A stretch of 64,000 nucleotides of DNA from Bacteroidota bacterium (GCA_025963725.1 JAOQAE010000006.1:868001-932000), one strand, 5' to 3'; positions 26,401 to 34,753 are shown, counted from the stretch's first letter. Program-made: numbers and translations. Notes: a model not told the origin generated them from the letters alone.

Positions 26401-27169
26401 ATACCTGGTCGCCATCCAGCAGGCAGTTATTATTGCTGCAGGCATTCTCAAACGTATGGTACAAGCCAAGGTAATGGCCGAGCTCATGCGCTCCTACCGC
26501 ATCATTTGTTGCGCTGCTTACAAAGAACCCGGCTTCGATCACCACACCATCCATCGGCATTCCGTGGGCGGAGGGTAAATACGCATAGCCGATCACACCG
26601 GGGCCCGAGCTCAGGCTGTTGATCCCGCTTACGATCCAGATGTTGAGGTAGCAGGTGGGCGGCCAGCGGTTAATATTCTTCAGGGCGATGTCATCCACTT
26701 CCATTGTTTCGTTGGTAAGCGCAGAGATGTCGCGTGTGATGCCATCTGTGGGATTTCCAAGCGGATCGCGCTGTGCGAGGCAGAACTGGATCTGCGTATT
26801 GTCATTCTCGAGGAACTTACTGTTGATGTTGCTGATCGCGGTTTGCACCTGCAGGTTGGAAATGTTCTCGGGGCCGCCGTTGTGAATGATGTGTACAACA
26901 ACAGGAATGTATTGTACCATTGCTTTTGGGCTCCGCAGGCTTTGGCCTGATGTGAGCTGATATTCGTAAGCCTTTATATTCAGGGAATTCTGAGCGCTGT
27001 TCAGCTGCGGATCCTGCCGCAACAGCAGGTTGGTGCCGCAGCCGGAAAAGATCCCTTCGGTATTTGTTTGCGCGGTTGCCAGGCTGGCGTATATAAAAAC
27101 GAGGCAGTAAAGCAGTATGTATTTTTTCACCTGGAATAATTTAGACCAGATAATGACCATTTTTAGCAT
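23438..27169 (-). CDS. Secreted M43 metalloprotease, T9SS type B (CHU_C) anchored
   Basis: A 1243-residue secreted protease. After a signal segment ending in LATAQ comes an M43 (cytophagalysin/pappalysin) catalytic domain with HELGHYLGLYH at residues 228-238 (zinc ligands H228, H232, H238; catalytic E229) and a Met-turn DYMDY near 300. It is followed by PKD-like modules, a LamG/concanavalin-type jellyroll (about 460-640), further Ig/PKD modules and a CUB-like stretch, and a T9SS type B C-terminal domain (FSPNNDNVNDRWFIP, LFDRWG, DGVYYYIAEI, TGFISLLR). The start may instead be ATG 27160 or GTG 27127. It probably digests extracellular protein and is held at the surface by type IX export. Confidence 0.88.
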   Translation of the reverse strand: MLKMVIIWSKLFQVKKYILLYCLVFIYASLATAQTNTEGIFSGCGTNLLLRQDPQLNSAQNSLNIKAYEYQLTSGQSLRSPKAMVQYIPVVVHIIHNGGPENISNLQVQTAISNINSKFLENDNTQIQFCLAQRDPLGNPTDGITRDISALTNETMEVDDIALKNINRWPPTCYLNIWIVSGINSLSSGPGVIGYAYLPSAHGMPMDGVVIEAGFFVSSATNDAVGAHELGHYLGLYHTFENACSNNNCLLDGDQVCDTPPDQTTFSSCTPSANSCSTDTDDPTSNNPFTADVADLGNDYMDYSSFSCYNLFTAGQYTRMNYFLNNVRSSLLNCLSCSSPCPAPVTATITLPSSAVTVTTGSSVNFQGTFTNAGGQQWYLNPGSILSTASTFAHTFASQGSFWMKYRAISTDPSFCLDALDSVQVIVTEPVSTTCEGSLDLTNTNSSVHLPLTNEIYSSNGFTWECWVRLTDPFGTDFRPMICAIDGVVYEDISLSFGWTGGVGNVPVTSLAFKVDGPGGPSPSTCNYAPPGGFILGTWYHVAGTMDYVTHTGKLYLDGALVDTKTISSTPFSRIIPGQLSWDAALNPGYPGPPLGGNLDEVRIWKKVRTDAEIAADHDQCLAGSEADLLIYYRANQNAGTACLDATPNGNNGTLSSTAMWSVQQASIITTNCANLCNSFCPELLACDDTTVCSGTSVQLSVSGGYTSYSWSPATGLSDPSVANPVASAIGTTTYTVTGVNIDSNLVVNPGFVLGNYGFSSGQLYSASYAPCNYYVGPDFFTAFSGLPDHTPTSDNYFMSVDGCSSGVTMLWEQSIPAITANTDYEFTFWASRADQVQPDFEIHAIGNVTGDITLATQAGIPYTGTWTWDQYGPPVWNSGPNTSVTFKVVNTETDGYGNDFGMDDFSLRRICTASDTVTVSIGNDSSSLNLGNDTALCGNGTIVIDAGAGFQQYTWQDGSHGQTYTAFGPGLYWVTANSPCGALTDTMRIIAAPAPVVDIVSDTTVCGGDSLQLSFTGSATFSSFNWEPATYLSCNTCDHPVASPLGSIHYYLAASTAEGCTATDSIEITVLPDPSDAILVTATDETCGNGGGSILLTITDNSAAPYLVSFNNGGYTSALSYPNLVSGYYSIEIKDDHSCMYDTTVHVSGYGSADTLSIPNCFSPNNDNVNDRWFIPALCGEKISCRLFDRWGLEIAAVADGGSWDGKIKGENASDGVYYYIAEIEYVSGVKKTFTGFISLLR

Positions 27170-27219
27170 AAAATGGTTGCATTAGCGCCTTCTTAAGCCA
27201 TTTTAGGGCAAGTTGCCGC

Positions 27220-27264
27220 ATGCGGAGAATAGCCTGTTTATTCTCCGCATAAATGCGGAGAATA
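27220..27264. repeat. Three-copy 12-bp operator-like repeat
   Basis: ATGCGGAGAATA occurs at 27220-27231 and 27253-27264, with its perfect reverse complement at 27239-27250. It lies between the divergent protease and Fic genes, with a TATATTTA -7-like box at 27270-27277 on the Fic side. This is the arrangement of a regulator-binding site for the Fic promoter; the C-terminal winged helix of the Fic protein itself is a candidate binder. Confidence 0.7.
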
Positions 27265-27295
27265 ATTCGTATATTTACCGCAGAATTGCAATAAT

Positions 27296-28405
27296 ATGGG
27301 AAAGTACATTTATAACTATAAGTCATGGCCTGCTTTCACATGGGATCATGAAGCAATAACCCCTCTGTTATCGAACATCAGGCACAAACAGGGACGGTTA
27401 AAGGGTATTATGGAAGTATTGGGCTTCTCGCTGAGGAATGAAACTCTTTTAGAAACACTCACCCTGGATGTTCTTAAATCGACCGAAATAGAAGGTGAAC
27501 TGTTGAATCCCGCCCAGGTGCGTTCTTCCATTGCGAAACGATTAGGAATGGATATAGCTGGCCTGGTGCCTGCCGATCGCCATGTGGAAGGTGTTGTGGA
27601 GATGATGATGGACGCAACACAAAATTACAATGCTCCCCTGGATAAAGACCGGCTGTTCGGGTGGCATTCAGCTTTATTCCCCACGGGCAGAAGCGGCATT
27701 CACACTATCATTGTGGGGAACTGGCGCGATAATGCAAAAGGCCCCATGCAGGTTGTATCGGGAGCAATGGGTAAGGAAAAGGTTCATTATGAAGCGCCCG
27801 GTGCCGAAACGTTGGAACAGGAAATGAATGTGTTCTTAGAGTGGTTCAATACTGAACATACCATTGATGCTGTATTAAAATCAGCCATTGCGCACCTCTG
27901 GTTTGTTACCGTTCACCCTTTTGATGATGGCAATGGCCGTATCGCGAGAGCTATAGCGGATATGCAGCTGGCCAGGGCAGATGGTGACCGGCAGCGCTTT
28001 TACAGCATGTCAGCGCAGATAAGGCTGGAACGGAATGATTATTATAGCATTCTTGAAAGAACCCAACAGGGAACACTGAACATCACGGACTGGCTCGAAT
28101 GGTTTCTCAACTGCCTCGACAGGTCGCTGAATGTTACAGACGATTCACTGAGACGCGTACTCAGTAAAACAAAGTTCTGGGACAGGCATGCTCAAACCTC
28201 TGTGAATGAAAGGCAGCGCATGCTGATCAATAAACTGTTTGATGGATTTACAGGCAAACTGAATTCTTCAAAATGGGCAAAGATTGCGAAATGCTCAACA
28301 GATACTGCATTGCGGGATATTAATGACCTCCTTCAGAAGAACATCCTCGAAAAAGAAGCGGGAGGCGGAAGAAGCACAAGCTATATTTTAAAAGAAGGAA
28401 TATAA
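27296..28405 (+). CDS. Fic-domain AMPylation-type protein, class II, with wHTH
   Basis: A 369-residue Fic protein that would transfer a nucleotide moiety to a target or to itself. The catalytic loop HPFDDGNGRIAR begins at H207. An N-terminal inhibitory helix motif S62-xxx-E66-G67 (STEIEGE) marks it as class II, so it is normally auto-inhibited. The N terminus is DUF4172-like and the C terminus (from about residue 295) has a winged-helix look: SKWAKIAKCSTDTALRDIND followed by GGGRSTSYIL. Such proteins are widespread and some control their own expression. Its promoter carries three copies of a 12-bp repeat. No antitoxin gene is adjacent, consistent with intramolecular inhibition. Confidence 0.92.
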   Translation: MGKYIYNYKSWPAFTWDHEAITPLLSNIRHKQGRLKGIMEVLGFSLRNETLLETLTLDVLKSTEIEGELLNPAQVRSSIAKRLGMDIAGLVPADRHVEGVVEMMMDATQNYNAPLDKDRLFGWHSALFPTGRSGIHTIIVGNWRDNAKGPMQVVSGAMGKEKVHYEAPGAETLEQEMNVFLEWFNTEHTIDAVLKSAIAHLWFVTVHPFDDGNGRIARAIADMQLARADGDRQRFYSMSAQIRLERNDYYSILERTQQGTLNITDWLEWFLNCLDRSLNVTDDSLRRVLSKTKFWDRHAQTSVNERQRMLINKLFDGFTGKLNSSKWAKIAKCSTDTALRDINDLLQKNILEKEAGGGRSTSYILKEGI

Positions 28406-28417
28406 GAAAGCAAGTCA

Positions 28418-28822
28418 TCAGCGGTACGGCGGAGCATTTCTTACCGCACTGTTATTTACCCCTTGTTTTATTCTTGCTTTTCCCTGCTCCCCATAGGTTA
28501 TAGTAGTTTCCAGTCCGGTATTGGTGTCAAGAAGATACACTTCGTGCAGCTTTCCTTTCCGCACGCTGATCCGCCGCATTGCAAAGCAGCATAATCCTTC
28601 GCCTGTTTTCGCACGAAAATTGCTGCCATTACTATCTGTATTGCCGTATTCTGTTATAACAGTATCGCCCATCTGGCTGTAATCGTACAGCTTTTCATAG
28701 TCAGGAGATATAAAGTTAGCATCGATGTACAGCTGATGAGCAGTATCGGCGGCGGTTTGCGCTGCTAAACGGCCTGCGTGTGAAAGCAAAAGAATGAGTG
28801 AAATTAATAGAAGCCTGATCAT
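28418..28822 (-). CDS. Hypothetical exported protein
   Basis: A 134-residue protein from the ATG at 28822, chosen because it gives a signal peptide directly (MIRLL, then a Leu/Ile core, then GRLAAQ). A longer frame to 28912 would add an unlikely Pro-rich leader. The mature part includes a CCFAMRR segment and a C-terminal NAPPYR; no domain is recognised. It is convergent with the Fic gene and divergent from the receiver gene at 28970. Confidence 0.6.
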   Translation of the reverse strand: MIRLLLISLILLLSHAGRLAAQTAADTAHQLYIDANFISPDYEKLYDYSQMGDTVITEYGNTDSNGSNFRAKTGEGLCCFAMRRISVRKGKLHEVYLLDTNTGLETTITYGEQGKARIKQGVNNSAVRNAPPYR

Positions 28823-28969
28823 GAACATAAAGATAACAATAAACAGCGGAGGCCCCGCAAACCAAAAAGACGGGAAATATATTCCCCGGAAGAACGGGGA
28901 CGGGGTTGTCAACTCTAATTTTACCGGCTGCTGATTTTTTAAGGATTACAATAACGACCAAGCATTTTT

Positions 28970-29389
28970 ATGGAAATAAACGAATTAAAACATTGCTTAA
29001 TCATTGATGACGACACGGACGACCAGGAGATCTTCCTCATGTGCCTCAAGAAAGTCAGCGATAATATTGATGGAAAAACGGCCAACAGCGGCGTTGATGC
29101 AATTAAGATGCTGAATTCGGATCAGGCCTATATCCCCGATTATATTTTTCTTGATGTAAACATGCCGAAGATGAACGGTATCGACTGCCTGAAGCAGCTC
29201 AGGTCGATCGACCGGCTGAAGAACACGAAGATCTTTATGTATTCAACCACCTCGGAGAGCGCAGTTGTTAAGCAGAGCAAGGGACTTGGCGCAAATGACT
29301 TTATTAAAAAGCCATCGAAAACGAAAGAATTGAAAGAAAAGCTCTCCGCCATTTTCAATATCGTTTCAAAAATAGACCCTACGAATTAA
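28970..29389 (+). CDS. Single-domain response regulator
   Basis: A 139-residue stand-alone receiver domain, CheY-like. Acidic pocket D13/D14, phosphoacceptor D62 (IFLDVNMPKMNG), Thr in YSTTS and K113 in FIKKPS are all present. There is no output domain, so it probably acts by protein interaction or in a phosphorelay. It lies 20 bases before the double-PAS kinase gene on the same strand, its likely partner. Confidence 0.92.
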   Translation: MEINELKHCLIIDDDTDDQEIFLMCLKKVSDNIDGKTANSGVDAIKMLNSDQAYIPDYIFLDVNMPKMNGIDCLKQLRSIDRLKNTKIFMYSTTSESAVVKQSKGLGANDFIKKPSKTKELKEKLSAIFNIVSKIDPTN

Positions 29390-29409
29390 TTGCAAATTTT
29401 GTTTAGAAT

Positions 29410-30972
29410 ATGACTTTAAATACAGAACAGCATAGCGCGAACCGCTTGAAAGCAAGGAGTGACCTTTACCAGAAGATGATCGAGGAGATCGAGGATTATG
29501 CCATCATACTTATGGATGAGAACGGCATCATTCAGAATTGGAATAAGGGAGCGCAGAAGATCAAAGGCTATACCGACCAGGAAATAATCGGCAAGCATTT
29601 CAGCATTTTTTATCTGCCGGAAGACCTTGCGGTCCAGCTGCCGCAAAAGCTGATGGAGCAGGCCAGGAGTAACGGGAAGGCGGGACAGGAAGGCTGGCGT
29701 AAAAGAAAGGACGGCACAAGATTCTGGGGAAGCATCACCATCACGGCAATACACGACGAGGAGCATAATGTGATCGGCTATTCGAAGGTAACAAGGGACC
29801 TTACGGATAAAAAAGTAGCCGAGGATGAGCTGCGCATGAGTGAAGAGCGGTATCACCAGATGATCGCGGAAGTGCAGGATTATGCCATTATTCTTTTAAG
29901 CCCGCAGGGGATCATTGAAAACTGGAATATAGGTGCGGAAAAGATCAAAGGCTATACTGCAGCGGAAGTGATCGGGAAAAAATTTGAGATGTTCTATACT
30001 CCCGAGGACCGCGCGATCAACCTGCCCGATAAGCTGCTGGCGCGCGCCAAAGAGGAAGGCAAAGCGGTTCAGGAAGGCTGGCGCGTAAGAAAGGACGGCA
30101 CCAGGTTTTGGGGAACCATTGTGATCACCGCCCTGCATGGAAAGGACGGCCGCATAATCGGGTTCTCAAAGGTAACGCGTGACCTTACGGCGCAGAAGCT
30201 TGCAGAAGAGAAAGTAAACGCATACTATGCGGAGCTCGAGCTCCAGAACAGCGAGCTGGAACAATTCGCATACGTGGCATCGCATGATCTCCAGGAGCCG
30301 CTCCGTAAGATCCAGACATTTGCCGAGCTGATCCAGGAAAATTATTCCGATGAAGAGTTTGTAAAAAGATATTTTGAAAAATTGGAATCATCGGCCCAGC
30401 GCATGGCCGAGCTTGTAAAATCGCTGCTGGATTACAGCCGCCTTTCCAAAGACAAGGAGAAAGACAAAGACAAATCAAATCTATCAGAAGTGGACCTGAA
30501 TGAAATAGTGGACGAAGTAAAACAGGATTTTGAGCTATTGATCGAAGATAAAAAGGCGGTTATTATTAGTGAGCCCCTTCCCACGCTAAGCGGAAACCGG
30601 ATGCAGCTCGGCCAGCTATTTTCCAACATGGTGAGCAATTCCTTAAAGTTCTCCAAAACCAACCCTATCATCAGGATGAGCTCGACGATCGTAAATAAAT
30701 CCCAGATCCCGGACGCACCCGATACGCTTGCGGATAAAAAGTATTACCAGATCCTGTTTGAAGATAACGGGATAGGCTTTGAGCAGCAGTATGACAAGAT
30801 CATATTTTCCTTGTTTCAGCGCTTACACGGAAAGCAGGATTATGCAGGCACAGGCATAGGGCTTGCGCTGTGTAAAAAGATCGTGGACAACCATAAGGGA
30901 ATGATCACCGCTGTGAGCGAGCCCGATAAAGGAGCGAAGTTTTATGTTTATTTGCCGGTTAACAGCAATTAA
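29410..30972 (+). CDS. Double-PAS cytoplasmic sensor histidine kinase
   Basis: A 520-residue soluble histidine kinase. Two PAS/PAC domains (about residues 17-135 and 145-262) are near duplicates, each with NWN(K/I)GAxKIKGYT, a DG(T)RFWG(S/T)I segment and a (G)(Y/F)SKVTRDLT end. HisKA follows with H292 (YVASHDLQEPLRK), then HATPase_c (N box MVSNSLKFSK, G1 DNGIGF, G2 GTGIGLALCKKI). There are no membrane segments, so the signal is cytoplasmic, perhaps a ligand or redox state read by the PAS domains. It is in an operon with the single-domain receiver at 28970. Confidence 0.93.
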   Translation: MTLNTEQHSANRLKARSDLYQKMIEEIEDYAIILMDENGIIQNWNKGAQKIKGYTDQEIIGKHFSIFYLPEDLAVQLPQKLMEQARSNGKAGQEGWRKRKDGTRFWGSITITAIHDEEHNVIGYSKVTRDLTDKKVAEDELRMSEERYHQMIAEVQDYAIILLSPQGIIENWNIGAEKIKGYTAAEVIGKKFEMFYTPEDRAINLPDKLLARAKEEGKAVQEGWRVRKDGTRFWGTIVITALHGKDGRIIGFSKVTRDLTAQKLAEEKVNAYYAELELQNSELEQFAYVASHDLQEPLRKIQTFAELIQENYSDEEFVKRYFEKLESSAQRMAELVKSLLDYSRLSKDKEKDKDKSNLSEVDLNEIVDEVKQDFELLIEDKKAVIISEPLPTLSGNRMQLGQLFSNMVSNSLKFSKTNPIIRMSSTIVNKSQIPDAPDTLADKKYYQILFEDNGIGFEQQYDKIIFSLFQRLHGKQDYAGTGIGLALCKKIVDNHKGMITAVSEPDKGAKFYVYLPVNSN

Positions 30973-30988
30973 GCAGCTGCCTGCATAA

Positions 30989-31519
30989 TTATTTTTCGAG
31001 GATGCTTTTCAAGGTGAGCAGGCTGCCGTCCATATCCTTCGCCACAGCTTTCTCCATCACCGGGATGAGTATGTTCACTGGATATTTCAATGCTCCGGCA
31101 TTGCTCCAGTACACTTTGGTCTGATCAGCGGATAGGGATTCCATTTCCATAATGATGCGGGCGGTGGCTGCCATTGGCTTCACAAAACGGATCTCCATTT
31201 CAATCTTCTTCCCTTCAACAATGCCTTTGATCTCCTTTTCGCCTTCACCGGCATTCTTATCGCCGCTCCAGGCATATACGTATCCCACTGTTCCGTCGGT
31301 TCCCCTGAATTCCTTTTTCCTGTCGGCGCCTGCCTGTGCATGCCTGTTGAACTCATCCTGGTTTTTGAGGAGCTTTAAGTAGTCAAACACTTTCTGCCGG
31401 GGCGCATTGATAATGATCTCACGCCTTACGTAATGTTCCTTTTTCATGAAAAGGCCAATGGTCAGCAGCAGGGTAATGAGGCCGGCCAGCACAAGGAGAA
31501 TTATGATCAGTAGATGCAT
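30989..31519 (-). CDS. Membrane-anchored SRPBCC-domain protein
   Basis: A 176-residue protein with one N-terminal membrane helix (IIILLVLAGLITLLLTIGLF), then an SRPBCC/polyketide-cyclase-like fold (RREIIINAPRQKVFDYLKLL, and a C-terminal helix MEKAVAKDMDGSLLTLKSIL). The family binds small hydrophobic ligands in a deep cavity. The function is unknown. It is convergent with the kinase at 29410 and lies just downstream of the PAS protein gene on the same strand. Confidence 0.85.
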   Translation of the reverse strand: MHLLIIILLVLAGLITLLLTIGLFMKKEHYVRREIIINAPRQKVFDYLKLLKNQDEFNRHAQAGADRKKEFRGTDGTVGYVYAWSGDKNAGEGEKEIKGIVEGKKIEMEIRFVKPMAATARIIMEMESLSADQTKVYWSNAGALKYPVNILIPVMEKAVAKDMDGSLLTLKSILEK

Positions 31520-31537
31520 ATCAGCTTTTTGAAGAGG

Positions 31538-32725
31538 TTATTGATTATTTATTCCACCTTGGGGTTCACGTGTATTGGTAATGTCTGCAAACGACTGCAC
31601 CAATGTATCGGCATTCATTTTAGAGACTGAAATATAATACCAGCCATTATAGCCTTCTCCTTTATAAAAGAACTCTTTAACAATGGGTTCGCCCGTGGTA
31701 AGCGCGGTTTTATACAGGTCGAAAAAGCCATTCGCCTTTGCATTGGGGAATAGCTCAAGGTAGGTTTTATCCTTCTCTTCCTGCCTGATCCCCAACAGCT
31801 TTTCTGCTGCATTGTTTATTAATACAAACCGGAAATCATCGATCCTGCCCGCGGCATCATATACAGCCTGCAAGGCGATCAAGCCGGTAATGGATGCATT
31901 CAGGATGCCGTTAAGCATTTCAGCCTGCTCCTTCGCTTTCTTTTCAAGATTCTTGGTATGTGTAATATCAATGTAGTTGAGCAGGTAGCCGTCATCGAAC
32001 TTCTGAATGGAAAACGCGATCCACTGGTCCCTGCCCGGTGAATAGTACTCGGTAAAAACAGGGTTCCCGGTTTCGGTCACCTTTACAAGCATTTCGAAAT
32101 AATTGGATTGCGCCCTGATCAGCATCAGCTCTTTCACGGTGTACTTATAAAGCTCTTCAAGGGAAAAGGCGGTGATGTCGGCGCTTTTCTGGTTGGCGAT
32201 CTTTAATTTAAAATCGATGATCTTCCCGTTTTTGTCGCGCACCGCCTCATAGAGTGAAATGCCGCTGGAGGAGCTTTCGATGATCTGGTTTAAGAACCTC
32301 GATTGCTCTTCTTTCTCGGTTTGGGTCTTTACGAAATTAGTATGATCCCTTGTAATGCTTAAAACCCCGCCAAGGATCCTGCTTCTCTGAACATTAAAGT
32401 GCTTGTCGAGGCCGGCACTATAATAAGTGAACTCTATGCTTTCTCCCGACTTCCATACCTGCATGCACTGCGCCAGGATCTTCATCCGCGATGCTTCATC
32501 CATCAATGCCGAAGATGTGAGAAAAGAACCTATGATGCGGCTTTTAGGGGCATTTAATATTAAGACTGCGGCGTTGTTACAATAGCCCACTTCAAAATCC
32601 ACCGGCAGGCCATCATCATTACCACCAAAATGCGGAACAAACCATACCACAGAATCCGGCTGGTGATCGAACAATTCGGTTATTAACTGGTGCTCTGTGA
32701 ATTTATCGTGCCTTGCTTCTTTCAT
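31538..32725 (-). CDS. Multi-PAS protein lacking a kinase domain
   Basis: A 395-residue soluble protein with about three PAS-like domains (roughly residues 15-135, 145-265 and 275-390). Cues include DQWIAFSIQKFDDGYLLNYIDITH and QSFADITNTREPQ, which are PAC ends. No HisKA, ATPase, GGDEF or HTH follows, so it is an orphan sensory adaptor or a decayed kinase. The start at 32725 is preferred over TTG 32773, because TATTTTTG at 32773-32780 is a good -7 box and would lie inside the longer frame. It ends 18 bases before the SRPBCC gene in the same direction. Confidence 0.75.
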   Translation of the reverse strand: MKEARHDKFTEHQLITELFDHQPDSVVWFVPHFGGNDDGLPVDFEVGYCNNAAVLILNAPKSRIIGSFLTSSALMDEASRMKILAQCMQVWKSGESIEFTYYSAGLDKHFNVQRSRILGGVLSITRDHTNFVKTQTEKEEQSRFLNQIIESSSSGISLYEAVRDKNGKIIDFKLKIANQKSADITAFSLEELYKYTVKELMLIRAQSNYFEMLVKVTETGNPVFTEYYSPGRDQWIAFSIQKFDDGYLLNYIDITHTKNLEKKAKEQAEMLNGILNASITGLIALQAVYDAAGRIDDFRFVLINNAAEKLLGIRQEEKDKTYLELFPNAKANGFFDLYKTALTTGEPIVKEFFYKGEGYNGWYYISVSKMNADTLVQSFADITNTREPQGGINNQ

Positions 32726-32772
32726 AGTAGCGCTGCTTCGAAAGCTGCTGTGCCTCCGTTGGCTTACCGGCA

Positions 32773-32780
32773 AAAATACA
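32773..32780 (-). promoter_or_regulatory. TAnnTTTG -7 box of the multi-PAS gene
   Basis: TATTTTTG on the minus strand matches the consensus, directly downstream of the GNAT gene stop and 47 bases before the chosen start. It supports an internal promoter and the shorter start. Confidence 0.5.
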
Positions 32781-33302
32781 TTATTTTAACTGCAGTTTCA
32801 TCATTATATCCGTTTGCTCATCTTCGCCTAATCTGAAGATATGCCTGTCAAATTCCACAAAGCCATTTTTCTTATAAAAGCTTATCGCCTTTGGATTTTC
32901 CTCCCAAACACCTAACCATACATAATCTGCATTCTTCTGACGGGCAACGCTGATTGCCTTTTCATAAAGCATTTGTCCAACCTTCTTTCCCTGGAACTCT
33001 TTCAGCACATAGATCCGCTCGATCTCCAGTGCCCTGTCATCCTTCAACTCGGTTTGCGATCTCCCAGAATTCAGCTTTAAATAGCCAATGGCTTCATGCT
33101 CCAGCATTGCAAAATACAGCTCGGAATCTTCGTTCATCAACTCGGCAGTCAGCTTTGCCTCCGAGAACCCTTCCTCCAGGTATTTCCTCATATTCTCCTC
33201 CGTATTGCCGGCGGAAAATGTCTCCGAAAATGTTTGCCTGCCAATTTTCTGTAGCTGGCTAATATCTTTTAGAGTTGCCCTTTTTATCTCTATGTGTTCC
33301 AT
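32781..33302 (-). CDS. GNAT-family N-acetyltransferase
   Basis: A 173-residue acetyltransferase. Motif A, binding acetyl-CoA, is seen as ERIYVLKEFQGKKVGQMLYEKA, and the family C-terminal YKKNGFVEFDRHIF is present. The length is standard for a single-domain GNAT. The substrate, a small amine or a protein N terminus, is unknown. It is followed by the multi-PAS gene, which has its own promoter. Confidence 0.9.
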   Translation of the reverse strand: MEHIEIKRATLKDISQLQKIGRQTFSETFSAGNTEENMRKYLEEGFSEAKLTAELMNEDSELYFAMLEHEAIGYLKLNSGRSQTELKDDRALEIERIYVLKEFQGKKVGQMLYEKAISVARQKNADYVWLGVWEENPKAISFYKKNGFVEFDRHIFRLGEDEQTDIMMKLQLK

Positions 33303-33322
33303 TTCCTTACAAATGTATTAAT

Positions 33323-33347
33323 AAAAAAAGGCCGCCGGAGCGACCTT
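33323..33347 (-). terminator. Rho-independent terminator after the VOC gene
   Basis: On the minus strand an eight-pair stem (AAGGTCGC with GCGGCCTT, one G-U pair) has loop TCCG and a run of T, ending the DinB-SRPBCC-VOC operon. Confidence 0.8.
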
Positions 33348-33362
33348 CTTCATCTTAACCAT

Positions 33363-33767
33363 TTACATTCCCGGCCAATATAAAACATTGAATTTATGCC
33401 CGTCGGGATCAGCGAAAACAAAAGTATATCCCTTCCCGATCTCATAAGGCTCAACAGCTATTTTCCCGCCTGCTTCCTTCACAACTTCAACCCATTCATG
33501 TATTTCTTCCCTGCTCCCGGCGGAAAGGCTGAAAATGATCTCATTTCCCTTCTTAAGATCCGCAATTTCGCTTTGGGTATTGCTCCGGAGGATCTCTTTC
33601 AGAAAGAAATTCACTATAAGGCCATTTTCACCAAAGGAAAAGCTTGTGAGCTCCCTGCTTGGTGAACCGCCGGAATTGTTCTCCTTAAAGCCGAGCGCAG
33701 CATAGAACTTCGTTGTTCTTTCAAGATCGCCTGTCGCGAGGTTTGCCCAGATCTGTTTAGCTTTCAT
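33363..33767 (-). CDS. VOC / glyoxalase-like protein
   Basis: A 134-residue vicinal-oxygen-chelate fold protein. It opens with IWANLATGDLERTTKFYAALGF and ends in FADPDGHKFNVLYWPG, the usual metal-ligand region of glyoxalase/bleomycin-resistance relatives. The reaction is unassigned. It is the third gene in a minus-strand operon with DinB and SRPBCC genes, 48 bases after the second. Confidence 0.87.
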   Translation of the reverse strand: MKAKQIWANLATGDLERTTKFYAALGFKENNSGGSPSRELTSFSFGENGLIVNFFLKEILRSNTQSEIADLKKGNEIIFSLSAGSREEIHEWVEVVKEAGGKIAVEPYEIGKGYTFVFADPDGHKFNVLYWPGM

Positions 33768-33815
33768 GATCTTCTATTTAAAAAATTAGCTTCTTAACCA
33801 GGATCAAATATACAG

Positions 33816-34256
33816 CTAAAAAACCTTCGTTCCCTTGCCGGTAGTGATCAGGCTGAATAGGCTTTTCCGGATAAGATCGCTCCATCCGCCGGAACACCCG
33901 CCATAGCATTCGATCTCAGGCACCAGGCCCTCGTGCGTGAAACGGACCTGTGTTTTGCCGCCTGCCTCAGAGATCTCGAAAATGATTTTCGTTCCCGTCC
34001 ACTCGCTCTTATCCTTAATGAAATTCAGCTTGCTTTCCGTAACCAGCCAAACAACTTTTTTATCGGGGATAAGCTCCACTAATTTTTGCTTTGAAAAATG
34101 AAACTCCTTCATGCGGTAGCTAAACTCATCATTCAGCTTGTGTGTACCGCCGGTGATCTCCCCATCCCACCAGGCTTCAACATTGTTGATCGCGTTAAAT
34201 ACTTCTTTGGGGCTTTGCTCTACCGATATAGCAGTAGTAAAGTTTGTTGTGTTCAT
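33816..34256 (-). CDS. SRPBCC (AHSA1-like) protein
   Basis: A 146-residue activator-of-Hsp90-like/SRPBCC protein: ISVEQSPKEVFNAINNVEAWW at the N terminus and a C-terminal helix WSDLIRKSLFSLITTGKG. These bind small ligands; many are induced with DinB- and VOC-type genes in soil bacteria. It starts 11 bases after the DinB stop, so it is in the operon. Confidence 0.87.
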   Translation of the reverse strand: MNTTNFTTAISVEQSPKEVFNAINNVEAWWDGEITGGTHKLNDEFSYRMKEFHFSKQKLVELIPDKKVVWLVTESKLNFIKDKSEWTGTKIIFEISEAGGKTQVRFTHEGLVPEIECYGGCSGGWSDLIRKSLFSLITTGKGTKVF

Positions 34257-34267
34257 GATTTACAGAA

Positions 34268-34753
34268 TTAAGATTTTTTTATAAGCGCAACCTGCCCGAT
34301 GTGATATTGCAAATGATTCGTCCGGCCGATCACCACATTCAGCCTGTTCCGGTGCGGCTCTTTTATAAAATCTTCTTCCGAAACAGAAGTATGGCGTTTG
34401 AACCACTCATCGGCGCTCAGCTTATTGTAATGCGAGGCAAGCTTTGAATTAACATCTTTCCAGATCTCCCTGAGCTCTTTTGCGGTCGGTATTTCCGGAA
34501 CAGCCTTATCGGGCTTGTTTAAAAAAGCCTCTTCCAGATGTGCGTAATGCTGAGGCCCGAAATCAAGCAATGGCAGCATTTTGTCGTGCACAAGCGCCAA
34601 GTGTCCCAACAGGTAGATCGCCCTGTTTCTTCCCGGGGATACTTCTTTCTGAAGATCATCGTCTGTAAGTGAATCAAAGATCTTACCGGCGGCTTCTATT
34701 CTTGAGTTCCATGCATCGAGCACCGACTTTACTATTACTTGCTTTACATCCAT
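34268..34753 (-). CDS. DinB-family protein
   Basis: A 161-residue four-helix-bundle protein of the DinB superfamily. The likely metal ligands are His in LLGHLALVHDKM (about residue 50) and the paired His in RTNHLQYHIGQVALI (about 146-150). Possible roles include thiol or bacillithiol-type transferase or damage-response protein; none is proven here. It heads an operon with SRPBCC and VOC genes and is divergent from the AraC regulator gene. Confidence 0.87.
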   Translation of the reverse strand: MDVKQVIVKSVLDAWNSRIEAAGKIFDSLTDDDLQKEVSPGRNRAIYLLGHLALVHDKMLPLLDFGPQHYAHLEEAFLNKPDKAVPEIPTAKELREIWKDVNSKLASHYNKLSADEWFKRHTSVSEEDFIKEPHRNRLNVVIGRTNHLQYHIGQVALIKKS

